NCBI GenBank assembly: GCA_023128855.1
Contig: JAGMDE010000092.1
Coordinates: 1 to 7,781, forward strand
Reading direction: 5' to 3'
Length of the DNA: 7,781 nucleotides
From: Thermoplasmatales archaeon
GTDB taxonomy: Archaea > Thermoplasmatota > E2 > DHVEG-1
Shown: positions 1 through 6,068 of the stretch, one piece after another
Layout of the letters: each line of letters opens with the position of its first letter
Position numbering within the stretch: position 1 is the stretch's first letter
Made by a program: the position numbers and the translations under genes
Notes under the pieces: generated by a model
Database searches by the model: none
What the model was told of the DNA's origin: nothing
Seen by the model: only the letters and a program-made list of their open reading frames with translations

Positions 1-1
1 T

Positions 2-181
2 TGGGCGAAAAAGACTATTTCTACGATACTTAAGAATCCAACCTATTCGGGATACCTACATTGGGAACAATATGTCAATAAAAGTGATCATGATCAAATC
101 ATCACCGAGTCTGATTTTAACGAAATTCAAAACATTATTGCTAATCGTGGCGGTTTTCCTGCCCAAAAATTGATAAAATAG
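2..181 (+). CDS. Serine recombinase, C-terminal end (partial)
   Basis: Only the last 59 residues lie in the window; the 5' part is beyond the left edge. Reading from base 2, the peptide begins W-AKKTISTILKNPTYSGYLHW and continues through a segment with DQIITESDFNEIQ to a TAG stop at 179-181. The order Trp, S/T-I/V-x-x-I-L-x-N-P-x-Y-x-G, then I-I-x-x-x-x-F-x-x-I-Q is the signature of the C-terminal part of the 'Recombinase' DNA-binding domain of serine site-specific recombinases. This domain binds the attachment site; catalysis resides in the missing N-terminal resolvase domain. The protein ends about 10 residues after this domain, with no zinc ribbon or coiled coil, so it would be a small family member like its neighbour. 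The similar segment of the next gene (WHPSTVRNILNRPEV) suggests the two are relatives. Whether it is intact upstream cannot be seen. Confidence 0.8.
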   Translation, partial: WAKKTISTILKNPTYSGYLHWEQYVNKSDHDQIITESDFNEIQNIIANRGGFPAQKLIK

Positions 182-192
182 GCCCCTGCATG

Positions 193-224
193 GTTACCTT
201 CGGACTACCGAAGGTAACTCTTTT
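193..224 (+). terminator. 11-bp perfect hairpin followed by T-run
   Basis: Bases 193-203 (GTTACCTTCGG) pair perfectly with 208-218 (CCGAAGGTAAC) around the four-base loop ACTA, and TCTTTT follows at 219-224. This starts 11 bases after the stop of the upstream recombinase and has the form of a bacterial intrinsic terminator. Archaeal RNA polymerase usually stops at U-runs without a hairpin, so in this context the hairpin may instead protect the 3' end, or mark foreign origin, or serve as a recombination or DNA-structure site. The hairpin is seen directly; its function is inferred. Confidence 0.65.
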
Positions 225-235
225 AAGTGCCAAAA

Positions 236-283
236 TTTAAATAAGACATTTCACATATGTGATATATTCATATATTTGAGGGG
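236..283 (+). promoter_or_regulatory. Promoter, palindromic operator candidate and RBS of second recombinase
   Basis: An archaeal TATA-like box TTTAAATA lies at 236-243, which predicts a transcript start near 265. Between the two sits the perfect 12-bp palindrome TCACATATGTGA at 251-262. A protein bound there would cover the initiation region, so self-repression by the recombinase or control by a small DNA-binding protein is plausible. A ribosome binding site GAGGGG at 278-283 lies six bases before the ATG at 290 and supports that start. The palindrome is certain; its use as an operator is inferred. Confidence 0.5.
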
Positions 284-289
284 TATCAA

Positions 290-1030
290 ATGTCTAAATA
301 TAAAGTTGCATATTACATAAGAGTTAGTATAGGTGAGCAATCAAAGGGATATAGCTTAGAAGGACAAAAATCAACTTTAGATGATTGGGTAAAAGATATG
401 GAATGGAAATGGGTAAAAACATATTATGACGAAGCAAGTGCAAAAGATACAAATCGAGAAAAATTCCAGGAAATGATTACTGATGCGAAACACGGACTTT
501 TTGATGGAATTTGTATGGTTGATAACGATAGGTTTAGCAGATCAACAAAGGACTTGCTTAATATTATGGATGATCTATTAGGGCATAAAGTAAAATTACA
601 TATACATAATCTACAACATATAGATATCTATAGTGAACAAGGTAGACTTTTACTCACAAATTTAGCAACTTACAGTGAGTTTTTCAGAGGGCAATTAGCA
701 TCTAAAATTCGTTCGGGTGTAAAACAAAAAATGAAGAATGAATGGTTTGGACAGGCACCATATGGCTACACGATAATATCTGATGTTAAGGGAAACAGAA
801 AGATGAATACTAGGCTTGTGGAGAATTCAGATGAACAAAAAGTACTATCTTTAATAAAGCAACTAAGAACAAAAGGAAAAACGCCTAGTGAGATTGCTAT
901 GCATCTTAATGAAAATAGAATACCAACAAGATTGAAAAGAAAAGGAAATACGTGCAGTTGGCATCCAAGTACTGTAAGAAATATTCTTAATAGGCCTGAA
1001 GTGGTTTTAAACGAGAACGAAAAGACCTGA
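290..1030 (+). CDS. Short serine site-specific recombinase (resolvase/invertase family)
   Basis: This 246-residue protein should cut and rejoin DNA through a covalent phosphoserine bond, giving integration, excision, inversion or resolution. Residues about 4-148 form the resolvase catalytic domain. It contains the nucleophile Ser13 in YYIRVS with Arg11 and Gln17 nearby, the SLEGQ motif, and DNDRFSR with Asp80, Arg81 and Arg84 matching the conserved arginines of the active site. The long helix after it (YSEFFRGQLASKIRSG) leads into a 'Recombinase' DNA-binding domain from about 153 (QAPYGY) to 238. The protein ends in NRPEVVLNENEKT, just where relatives, including the one ending at 181, continue with an N-P-x-Y-x-G segment and about 40 more residues. 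It is therefore either a naturally minimal enzyme or 3'-truncated. Active-site residues look intact. It lies 108 bases after the preceding recombinase with its own promoter. Its DNA target is unknown. Confidence 0.88.
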   Translation: MSKYKVAYYIRVSIGEQSKGYSLEGQKSTLDDWVKDMEWKWVKTYYDEASAKDTNREKFQEMITDAKHGLFDGICMVDNDRFSRSTKDLLNIMDDLLGHKVKLHIHNLQHIDIYSEQGRLLLTNLATYSEFFRGQLASKIRSGVKQKMKNEWFGQAPYGYTIISDVKGNRKMNTRLVENSDEQKVLSLIKQLRTKGKTPSEIAMHLNENRIPTRLKRKGNTCSWHPSTVRNILNRPEVVLNENEKT

Positions 1031-1367
1031 ATTATTCATCTATCAATATAATCTACCCATGCTACTATTTATCAATCAATAATGTGTGATAATAATTAGC
1101 ACAAAAACATTGACACAGTGTAACACGATATATTAAGTTAAGTTTTAACGTTAATTAATTAAACTTGTTTCGATACCAAATTAACAAAGTAATGAATGAA
1201 TCTTAAATTTACAAAATTCATTATTATTCATAGTAGAGCATATTTTTAATGTATATCTTTGTAACAAAAAAGACACATTCTTCGACATTCAACGACATAG
1301 TAATCGCAACTATTATTAACAAACAACAGCTGTATTATTACAATTAAAAAGAGGGAGGTAAAAAAAT
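1031..1367 (+). other. 337-bp AT-rich gene-free region upstream of the PKD protein
   Basis: No convincing gene is present in any frame, and no remnant of the missing recombinase C-terminus was found in the three forward frames just after 1030. The stretch holds several short symmetric elements: TTAATTAATTAA (1151-1162), ACAC-a-GTGT (1113-1121) and AATGAAT/ATTCATT (1195-1201 and 1216-1222) around an AAATTT centre. These could be regulator or recombinase sites, but chance is likely in DNA this AT-rich. A T/A-rich run at about 1243-1257 is a possible TATA region for the next gene, giving a leader of roughly 85-95 bases. A perfect Shine-Dalgarno GGAGGT at 1354-1359 lies eight bases before the ATG at 1368. 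Confidence 0.5.
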
Positions 1368-2399
1368 ATGAAAAAACTATTACCATTGATGGTAGTAGGA
1401 ATTTTAGTCCTTAGTGGACTTGGAGCTGTTGCCTTAGAAATAAAAACTGAACCCCAGACTTTATTGGATGAATTAGATCAGTTTCAAGATGTTATGACTG
1501 AAAATGCTGAAGTACCAATTGGTCATGTAGCTATTCCGGACAATCCGATTAGTGTTCAAGTGGCTCAATCTTTTATTCCAACATTGCCAATTTTAACTCG
1601 ATTAGAGCTATTTATCGGTAAAAATTCAACTGCAACATATGATCTCAATGTTGCTATTAGAGATGATTTGACAGGTGACGATTTAACACTTATAATTATT
1701 GATCCATCGGCAGTCCCAACTGAAACATATGATTGGGTAAGTATTGATTTTGATGATATTCCAGTTACTGCTGGTCAGACACATTATATCGTTACTTATA
1801 CTGAAAATGAAACTGATAATTTCTATGCATGGGGTTGCAATAATGAATCTGATTCATATGTTGATGGATGCGCATGGTTTTCTCTTGATGATGGAGGAAC
1901 TTGGGACAATCGATCGGCTGCTTCAAAACCAAGTAACATTTACGTTAAACCTAGATATGGTGGTACTCCAATATTTGATGAATATCCAACATGGGACACA
2001 TGTTTTAGGACCTATGGAAAAGAAAATGCTGCACCATCTACACCAGATATAAGTGGTCCAACAAGTGGAGAAGTAGGTACTTCTTATGATTATACATTTG
2101 TCTCGGAAGACACAAATGGAGATCCAGTGTATTATAAAATCAACTGGGGCGATGGTGATGTCGTTGAATGGTTTGGACCGTTTGACTCTGAAGATCCACA
2201 AACAAGGGGTCATACTTGGGATAATCCAGGAGAATATACTATTAGCATAAAAGCTAAAGATATTTGGGGTGAAGAGAGCAGCTGGGGTACATTAAAAGTC
2301 TCCATGACAAAAAATAGAGCATTAAACACACGATTTCTAAGGTTTATGCAAAATTATCCACATATATTTTCAATACTACAGAGACTACTAAAATACTAA
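1368..2399 (+). CDS. Secreted beta-sandwich and PKD-domain protein
   Basis: This 343-residue protein is very probably exported. Residues 1-22 form a signal peptide with two lysines, a hydrophobic core from Leu4 to Val21 and an A-V-A cleavage motif. Residues about 45-200 are beta-rich, with QSFIPTLPILTRLELFIG and a W-V-S-I-D-F strand followed by VTAGQTHYIV. This pattern recalls the jelly-roll or carbohydrate-binding-like modules of extracellular proteins, but I cannot name the family. Three cysteines (GC, GC, TC) could form disulfides. Residues about 226-312 are one PKD domain, with INWGDG at 258-263, HTWDNPGEY and IKAKDIWG; PKD folds act in adhesion and as spacers in surface proteins. The last 31 residues, starting MTKNRALNTRFLRF and ending LLKY, are basic and amphipathic and not part of PKD. 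No catalytic domain is visible. The GGAGGT site supports the start. It is probably monocistronic, with a T-rich terminator behind it. Confidence 0.85.
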   Translation: MKKLLPLMVVGILVLSGLGAVALEIKTEPQTLLDELDQFQDVMTENAEVPIGHVAIPDNPISVQVAQSFIPTLPILTRLELFIGKNSTATYDLNVAIRDDLTGDDLTLIIIDPSAVPTETYDWVSIDFDDIPVTAGQTHYIVTYTENETDNFYAWGCNNESDSYVDGCAWFSLDDGGTWDNRSAASKPSNIYVKPRYGGTPIFDEYPTWDTCFRTYGKENAAPSTPDISGPTSGEVGTSYDYTFVSEDTNGDPVYYKINWGDGDVVEWFGPFDSEDPQTRGHTWDNPGEYTISIKAKDIWGEESSWGTLKVSMTKNRALNTRFLRFMQNYPHIFSILQRLLKY

Positions 2400-2404
2400 C
2401 AATC

Positions 2405-2421
2405 TCTCTTTTTCTTTTTTT
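2405..2421 (+). terminator. Oligo-T terminator of the PKD gene
   Basis: A pyrimidine tract with T-runs of five and seven (2409-2413 and 2415-2421) starts within ten bases of the TAA stop. No hairpin precedes it. U-rich ends of this kind are the standard archaeal termination signal and the type recognised by FttA, which is encoded farther along in this window. Confidence 0.6.
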
Positions 2422-2481
2422 ACCTGATAAAATGAATTAACCTACTTGGTTTATTTTTTAACCTTAACATTTCAAATAAGC

Positions 2482-2495
2482 AAAACCTTTAATAA
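2482..2495 (+). promoter_or_regulatory. BRE/TATA promoter of the trkA-like gene
   Basis: AAAACC followed by TTTAATAA (2488-2495) fits an archaeal BRE plus TATA box. It predicts a start of transcription near 2516-2520 and a leader of about 30 bases. A GAGG ribosome binding site at 2540-2543 lies seven bases before the ATG at 2551, in agreement with a leadered mRNA. Confidence 0.5.
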
Positions 2496-2550
2496 TGAAC
2501 AGAAATTTACCCAGCCGACTAAGTTGATTTATTTAGATAGAGGATAACAT

Positions 2551-3204
2551 ATGTACATAGTTATAGTAGGGGCTGGCGGTATTGGTAAAAGACTTACAGA
2601 GATCGCTCTAAAAGATGGTAATCATAACGTCATTGTTATAGATAAAGACCAAACAATGTGCGAAGAAATTGCAAGAAAATACGATGCAGTAGCAATCAAT
2701 GCTGACGCAACACAAGAAGAAACACTTGATGAATCAGAGGTAAAAAAAGCAGATGTTTTGGTTACTACAACAAACGATGATGCGACAAATCTCATGGTTT
2801 GTTCTCTTGCAAAAAATAAAGGAGTTGAACATCTTGTTTCTGTAGTAAATCAAGAGGAAAGCAAACCGATGTACATGGAAAAGGGCGTAAAAATGGTAAA
2901 AAGCCCTAATGTTGTAATGGCTGAACATCTCTATAAATCAATAAAACATCCAAATGTTGAAGAATACATGAACGTGGGCAAGTATGCTGAGATATTCCGT
3001 CTTCCAATTGCTCCTAATTCAAAACTTTCTAAAAAGAGCATTAGAAAGATAGGTTTACCTAAAAAAAGTTTAATAGTTGCAATTGAAAGGGATCATAAGT
3101 TCATTATTCCAACAGAGGATGTAGAACTGTTTTCCGGAGACAAGGTTACTGTCTTGGCACATAAAGATCAGGTGGATAAGGTCGCTGCATTGTTCTCGGA
3201 ATAA
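2551..3204 (+). CDS. trkA: TrkA family RCK-domain protein (potassium transport regulator)
   Basis: This 217-residue cytosolic protein is the NAD(H)-binding regulatory subunit type that gates Trk/Ktr potassium channels. Residues 1-135 are an RCK N-terminal Rossmann fold: the first strand MYIVIVGAGGIG carries G-x-G-x-x-G at 7-12, and Asp31 at the end of the second strand (VIVID) fits binding of the NAD ribose. D-V-L-V-T-T-T-N-D-D-A-T-N follows at about 88-100, as is usual in TrkA. Residues about 142-215 are an RCK-C (TrkA-C) domain, with strands SLIVAIERDHKFIIP and GDKVTVLAHK. The length is normal for a single-unit archaeal TrkA. No membrane subunit (TrkH or channel pore) is adjacent, so the partner must be encoded elsewhere. 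It stands alone between a secreted protein and psmB, with promoters on both sides. The family assignment is firm; potassium as the ion is taken from the family. Confidence 0.93.
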   Translation: MYIVIVGAGGIGKRLTEIALKDGNHNVIVIDKDQTMCEEIARKYDAVAINADATQEETLDESEVKKADVLVTTTNDDATNLMVCSLAKNKGVEHLVSVVNQEESKPMYMEKGVKMVKSPNVVMAEHLYKSIKHPNVEEYMNVGKYAEIFRLPIAPNSKLSKKSIRKIGLPKKSLIVAIERDHKFIIPTEDVELFSGDKVTVLAHKDQVDKVAALFSE

Positions 3205-3221
3205 AAATTATGGTATTTTAC

Positions 3222-3237
3222 GTAAATTATTTATAAA
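3222..3237 (+). promoter_or_regulatory. BRE/TATA promoter of psmB
   Basis: GTAAATTA followed by TTTATAAA (3230-3237) is a close match to an archaeal BRE/TATA element. The predicted start of transcription is about 3258-3262, leaving a leader of about 25 bases. It contains GAGGAG at 3274-3279, five bases before the ATG at 3285, a strong ribosome binding site. Confidence 0.65.
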
Positions 3238-3284
3238 GGGTGTAAGATTCTACATGATGTTTTTCTTAGTTTTGAGGAGTTATT

Positions 3285-3923
3285 ATGGACGAAAAAGAAG
3301 TTACTAAAACAGGAACAACAACACTTGGAATGGTATGCAAAGATGGTGTAGTAATGGCAACTGAAACAAGAGCTACTATGGGCCAGCTTATTGCGCATAA
3401 GGAGACAAAGAAACTCTATAAGATTGATGAGCACATTGCATTAGCGACAGCAGGTTTAGTTGGAGATTTGCAAGTTCTTGCTAGATATCTAAGTGCAGAG
3501 GCTAATTTATACAGATTAAAAAGAGATAACAGAATGCCCGTTAAGAGCGCAGCAACTCTTATGTCAAATATTTTGAATCAAAGGAAATTTTATCCTTACT
3601 ATGTTCAGCTGATATTAGGAGGATATGATGACACTGGCGGTTATGTTTATTCTCTTGATGCTGCTGGTGGAGCAATACCTGATAAATATACATCTGGAGG
3701 ATCTGGTTCACCGTATGTATTTGGTGTTCTAGAGGATTTATATAAAGATGATTTAACAACTAATGAAGGAATTGATATAGCAATAAGAGCAATACATGCA
3801 GCTAAAAGTAGAGATTCTGCATCAGGAGGAAAAACAAATATTGCTGTTATATCAAAAGATGGATTCAAAGAAGTTCCTGAAGATGAAGTAAAGAAACGCA
3901 TGGAAAAACTTACCAAAAATTGA
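3285..3923 (+). CDS. psmB: Proteasome beta subunit (20S core, N-terminal threonine protease)
   Basis: This 212-residue subunit forms the two inner catalytic rings of the archaeal 20S proteasome, which degrades proteins fed in by PAN or other ATPases. A ten-residue propeptide MDEKEVTKTG is cut after Gly10 to free Thr11 as the catalytic Thr1 (TTTLGM). In mature numbering the partners Glu17 (ATETR) and Lys33 (ETKKLY) are present. GSGSP, RDSASGG and the Asp/Ser pair that stabilises Thr1 (mature 167 and 170, one position later than in Thermoplasma because of a one-residue insertion) are conserved. Further hallmarks are TAGLVGD, LLSN-like TLMSNILNQ and DAAGG. The similarity to the Thermoplasma acidophilum beta subunit is evident by eye. 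The alpha subunit is not in the window. It is followed after 69 bases by fttA, an arrangement also known from Methanocaldococcus and Methanococcus. All catalytic features are intact, so it should be active. Confidence 0.97.
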   Translation: MDEKEVTKTGTTTLGMVCKDGVVMATETRATMGQLIAHKETKKLYKIDEHIALATAGLVGDLQVLARYLSAEANLYRLKRDNRMPVKSAATLMSNILNQRKFYPYYVQLILGGYDDTGGYVYSLDAAGGAIPDKYTSGGSGSPYVFGVLEDLYKDDLTTNEGIDIAIRAIHAAKSRDSASGGKTNIAVISKDGFKEVPEDEVKKRMEKLTKN

Positions 3924-3966
3924 AATGAGTATTTCTTAAGAATAAATCTAGTTACTAAATATTCAA

Positions 3967-3974
3967 TTTATAAA
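3967..3974 (+). promoter_or_regulatory. TATA box of fttA, close to the start codon
   Basis: TTTATAAA at 3967-3974 is a perfect-looking archaeal TATA box whose centre is only about 22 bases before the ATG at 3993. Because archaeal transcripts start about 25 bases downstream of the TATA box, the mRNA would begin at or very near the start codon and be leaderless. A weak AGGT at 3983-3986 could serve as ribosome binding site only if the transcript starts upstream, for example as readthrough from psmB. Confidence 0.6.
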
Positions 3975-3992
3975 AAGTTAAAAGGTTATAAT

Positions 3993-5903
3993 ATGCCTGT
4001 AGACGACGTTTTACGAGAAATTAAAGGAAAAGTTCGAGGCGTTATCCCGCCGAGTATCGATGTTTCAGATGTCGAGTTTGAAGGAGCTTTGGTTGTAATT
4101 TATACCAAACATCCTGATAAATTCGCAAAAAATGAGGATCTAGTGAAACAGTTAGCCAAGATGCTTCAGAAACGTATTGCTGTACGTCCAGATCCTTCTG
4201 TTATCACTGATACTGATACAGCTGAAAGAAAGATTAAAAACCTTATTCCAAAGGATGCTGAAATTACCAATATCTATTTTTTACCAGAGGTTGGAGAAGT
4301 AACAATTGAAGTTGTGAAACCAGGAGTAGCAATTGGTAAACAAGGAGTTTTACTTAATGAAATAAGGAAAAGTGTAAATTGGTCTCCTAAAATCATTAGA
4401 ACTCCACCAATTCAATCTAAAACAGTTAAAGAAATCCGCGGTTATCTTAGATCAATGAGTGAAGAACGTAAGGAAATTTTACGTAAAGTCGGAAGAAGAC
4501 TTCACAGAGGTGTATCTGAGGGAGAGAAATATGTGAGGGTTACCACCCTTGGCGGTTTCCGGCAGGTTGGTAGATCTTGTAGTTTATTGTCTACTCAAGA
4601 TAGTAAGGTAATGATTGATTGTGGAGTGGACGTATCATCTGATAATGGAACCCCTTATCTGCATTTACCCGAGGTTTTACCCTTTGAAACTCTTGATGCA
4701 GTTGTAGTTACACATGCTCATCTTGATCATTCTGGTTTAGTACCACTCTTATATAAATATGGTTTTGATGGCCCTGTTTATTGCACCCCTCCTACTAGAG
4801 ATATGAGTACATTACTTCAGATGGATTATCTGAAAGTTGCAGCTGCTGATGCTAAAAAGATACCTTATTCTGCAGAAAATATTCGTGATATGATTAAACA
4901 TTGTATTACAATGGACTATGGAGATACCACAGATATAACTCCTGATGTACGTCTTACATTTCATAATGCTGGGCATATCTTAGGTTCTGCTATTGCTCAT
5001 TTCCATGTAGGTGAAGGATTGTACAATATAGCCTTCAGTGGAGATATCAAATATGAAAGAACCTGGCTTTTTAACCCTGCTGTTAATCGTTTCCCACGCC
5101 TAGAAGCAATGTTTATGGAGGCAACATATGGTGGTAGAGAAGATTTTCAACCCTCTCGTCAGGAAGCTACAGAGCGTCTAAGCGACATTATTCAGAGCTG
5201 TATCAAGAAAAAAGGTAAAGTGTTGGTACCGGTTTTTGCAGTAGGCAGAAGTCAAGAAGTTATGATTGTTCTTGAAAATCTTGTGAGAACTAAGAAGGTA
5301 CCTAAGACCAATGTATATTTAGATGGTATGATATGGGAAGCTACAGCAATACACACTGCATATCCTGAATATCTAAACAACAAACTTAGAGCTCAGATAT
5401 TCCAACATGGTGAAAACCCATTACTTTCTGATATCTTTAAACGTGTTGATAGCCCTGAAATGAGGCAGGGAATAATAAATGATCATCCTAAGTCATGTAT
5501 AGTACTAGCAACGAGTGGTATGATGAATGGCGGGCCTGTGATGGAGTACTTCAAAGAATGGGCCCAAGACAAGAAAAATACCATTGCCTTTGTAGGTTAT
5601 CAGGCTGAAGGAACACTTGGTAAAAGAATTCAGAAAGGCCGGGAAGAAATACCTCTTAATGTTGGAGGCAATGTAGTAAATATCAAGATGAATATGAAAG
5701 TAGAAACATGTGATGGATTCTCAGGTCATAGTGATAGAAGACAATTGTTAAACTTTATTAATAATATGTCTCCACGTCCAGAAAGAATTATTTTCGGACA
5801 TGGTGAAGAATCTAAATGTTTAGATGTTTCTTCAGCTGTTCATAAGAGATATAACGTTAGCACTGAGGCTCCTTATAATCTTGAAACAATTAGATTTCGT
5901 TAA
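3993..5903 (+). CDS. fttA: Transcription termination factor FttA / aCPSF1 (KH-MBL-beta-CASP ribonuclease)
   Basis: This 636-residue protein is the archaeal homologue of CPSF73: it cleaves nascent RNA at U-rich sites and drives factor-dependent termination. Residues 1 to about 145 hold two KH-like RNA-binding domains, the second with GKQG at 115-118. From about residue 182 the metallo-beta-lactamase fold begins, with HAHLDH at 241-246, HNAGH at 324-328 and Asp351 in FSGD as zinc ligands. The inserted beta-CASP domain follows, with motif A Glu376 (MEATYGG), then GRSQE and the SGMMNGG loop. Motif B His579 (FSGHSDR) and motif C His603 (FGHGEE) complete the two-zinc site. The protein ends NLETIRFR, close to the conserved family tail reported to matter for dimer formation. 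Length, domain order and catalytic residues match the family, so it should be an active, essential-type enzyme. It lies 69 bases after psmB with its own TATA box. Confidence 0.97.
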   Translation: MPVDDVLREIKGKVRGVIPPSIDVSDVEFEGALVVIYTKHPDKFAKNEDLVKQLAKMLQKRIAVRPDPSVITDTDTAERKIKNLIPKDAEITNIYFLPEVGEVTIEVVKPGVAIGKQGVLLNEIRKSVNWSPKIIRTPPIQSKTVKEIRGYLRSMSEERKEILRKVGRRLHRGVSEGEKYVRVTTLGGFRQVGRSCSLLSTQDSKVMIDCGVDVSSDNGTPYLHLPEVLPFETLDAVVVTHAHLDHSGLVPLLYKYGFDGPVYCTPPTRDMSTLLQMDYLKVAAADAKKIPYSAENIRDMIKHCITMDYGDTTDITPDVRLTFHNAGHILGSAIAHFHVGEGLYNIAFSGDIKYERTWLFNPAVNRFPRLEAMFMEATYGGREDFQPSRQEATERLSDIIQSCIKKKGKVLVPVFAVGRSQEVMIVLENLVRTKKVPKTNVYLDGMIWEATAIHTAYPEYLNNKLRAQIFQHGENPLLSDIFKRVDSPEMRQGIINDHPKSCIVLATSGMMNGGPVMEYFKEWAQDKKNTIAFVGYQAEGTLGKRIQKGREEIPLNVGGNVVNIKMNMKVETCDGFSGHSDRRQLLNFINNMSPRPERIIFGHGEESKCLDVSSAVHKRYNVSTEAPYNLETIRFR

Positions 5904-5920
5904 AGGTTAATTATTTTCTA

Positions 5921-5939
5921 CAAAATTTCTTTTATTTTA
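5921..5939 (+). terminator. T-rich terminator region of fttA
   Basis: The T-rich stretch TTTCTTTTATTTTA at 5926-5939 lies about 25 bases after the fttA stop, with no preceding GC-rich hairpin. It fits an archaeal U-rich termination site, and thus probably a target of the protein encoded just before it. Confidence 0.5.
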
Positions 5940-5960
5940 GTAAAATCTATTAACAAATAG

Positions 5961-5968
5961 TATATTTT
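5961..5968 (+). promoter_or_regulatory. TATA-like box of the Ig-like surface protein
   Basis: TATATTTT at 5961-5968 has its centre about 24 bases before the ATG at 5988. That predicts a leaderless or nearly leaderless mRNA starting at this ATG, and it agrees with the lack of a good ribosome binding site before it (only GAGAG at 5977-5981). The position supports 5988, rather than the TTG at 6013, as the original start of the downstream gene. Confidence 0.4.
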
Positions 5969-5987
5969 GAAATATTGAGAGATTGGG

Positions 5988-6068
5988 ATGAAAAAAGAAA
6001 ATATGTTTATTTTTGGAATTGTACTTGTTTTTTTTTATTGCCTTTTTACCTACAACTGTAGCCAATGA
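5988..6068 (+). pseudogene. Displaced signal-peptide start of the Ig-like protein
   Basis: From ATG 5988 the frame reads MKKENMFIFGIVLVFF, a classical basic start and hydrophobic core, then leaves the coding frame within the nine-T run and stops at 6066-6068 after 26 codons. If one T is removed, the frame passes straight into IAFLPTTVA|NENE and gives a complete 25-residue signal peptide with a sensible cleavage site. It is therefore best read as the true 5' end of the gene that continues in the next frame to 6684. An ATG at 6003 in the same frame is an alternative start. Confidence 0.65.

Noticed and set aside
1272..1300. Three CGACATTC-like words spaced about ten bases apart
   Set aside because: The copies are short and inexact, and there are too few for a CRISPR or iteron array; chance is a sufficient explanation.
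1744..2213. Open frames of about 100 codons on both strands within the PKD gene
   Set aside because: Both overlap a gene with a clear signal peptide, PKD motif and ribosome binding site; their translations are low in complexity and lack start signals.
3647..3916. 89-codon open frame on the minus strand inside psmB
   Set aside because: It lies wholly opposite a strongly conserved gene, has no ribosome binding site and no recognisable domain; it mirrors the codon pattern of psmB.
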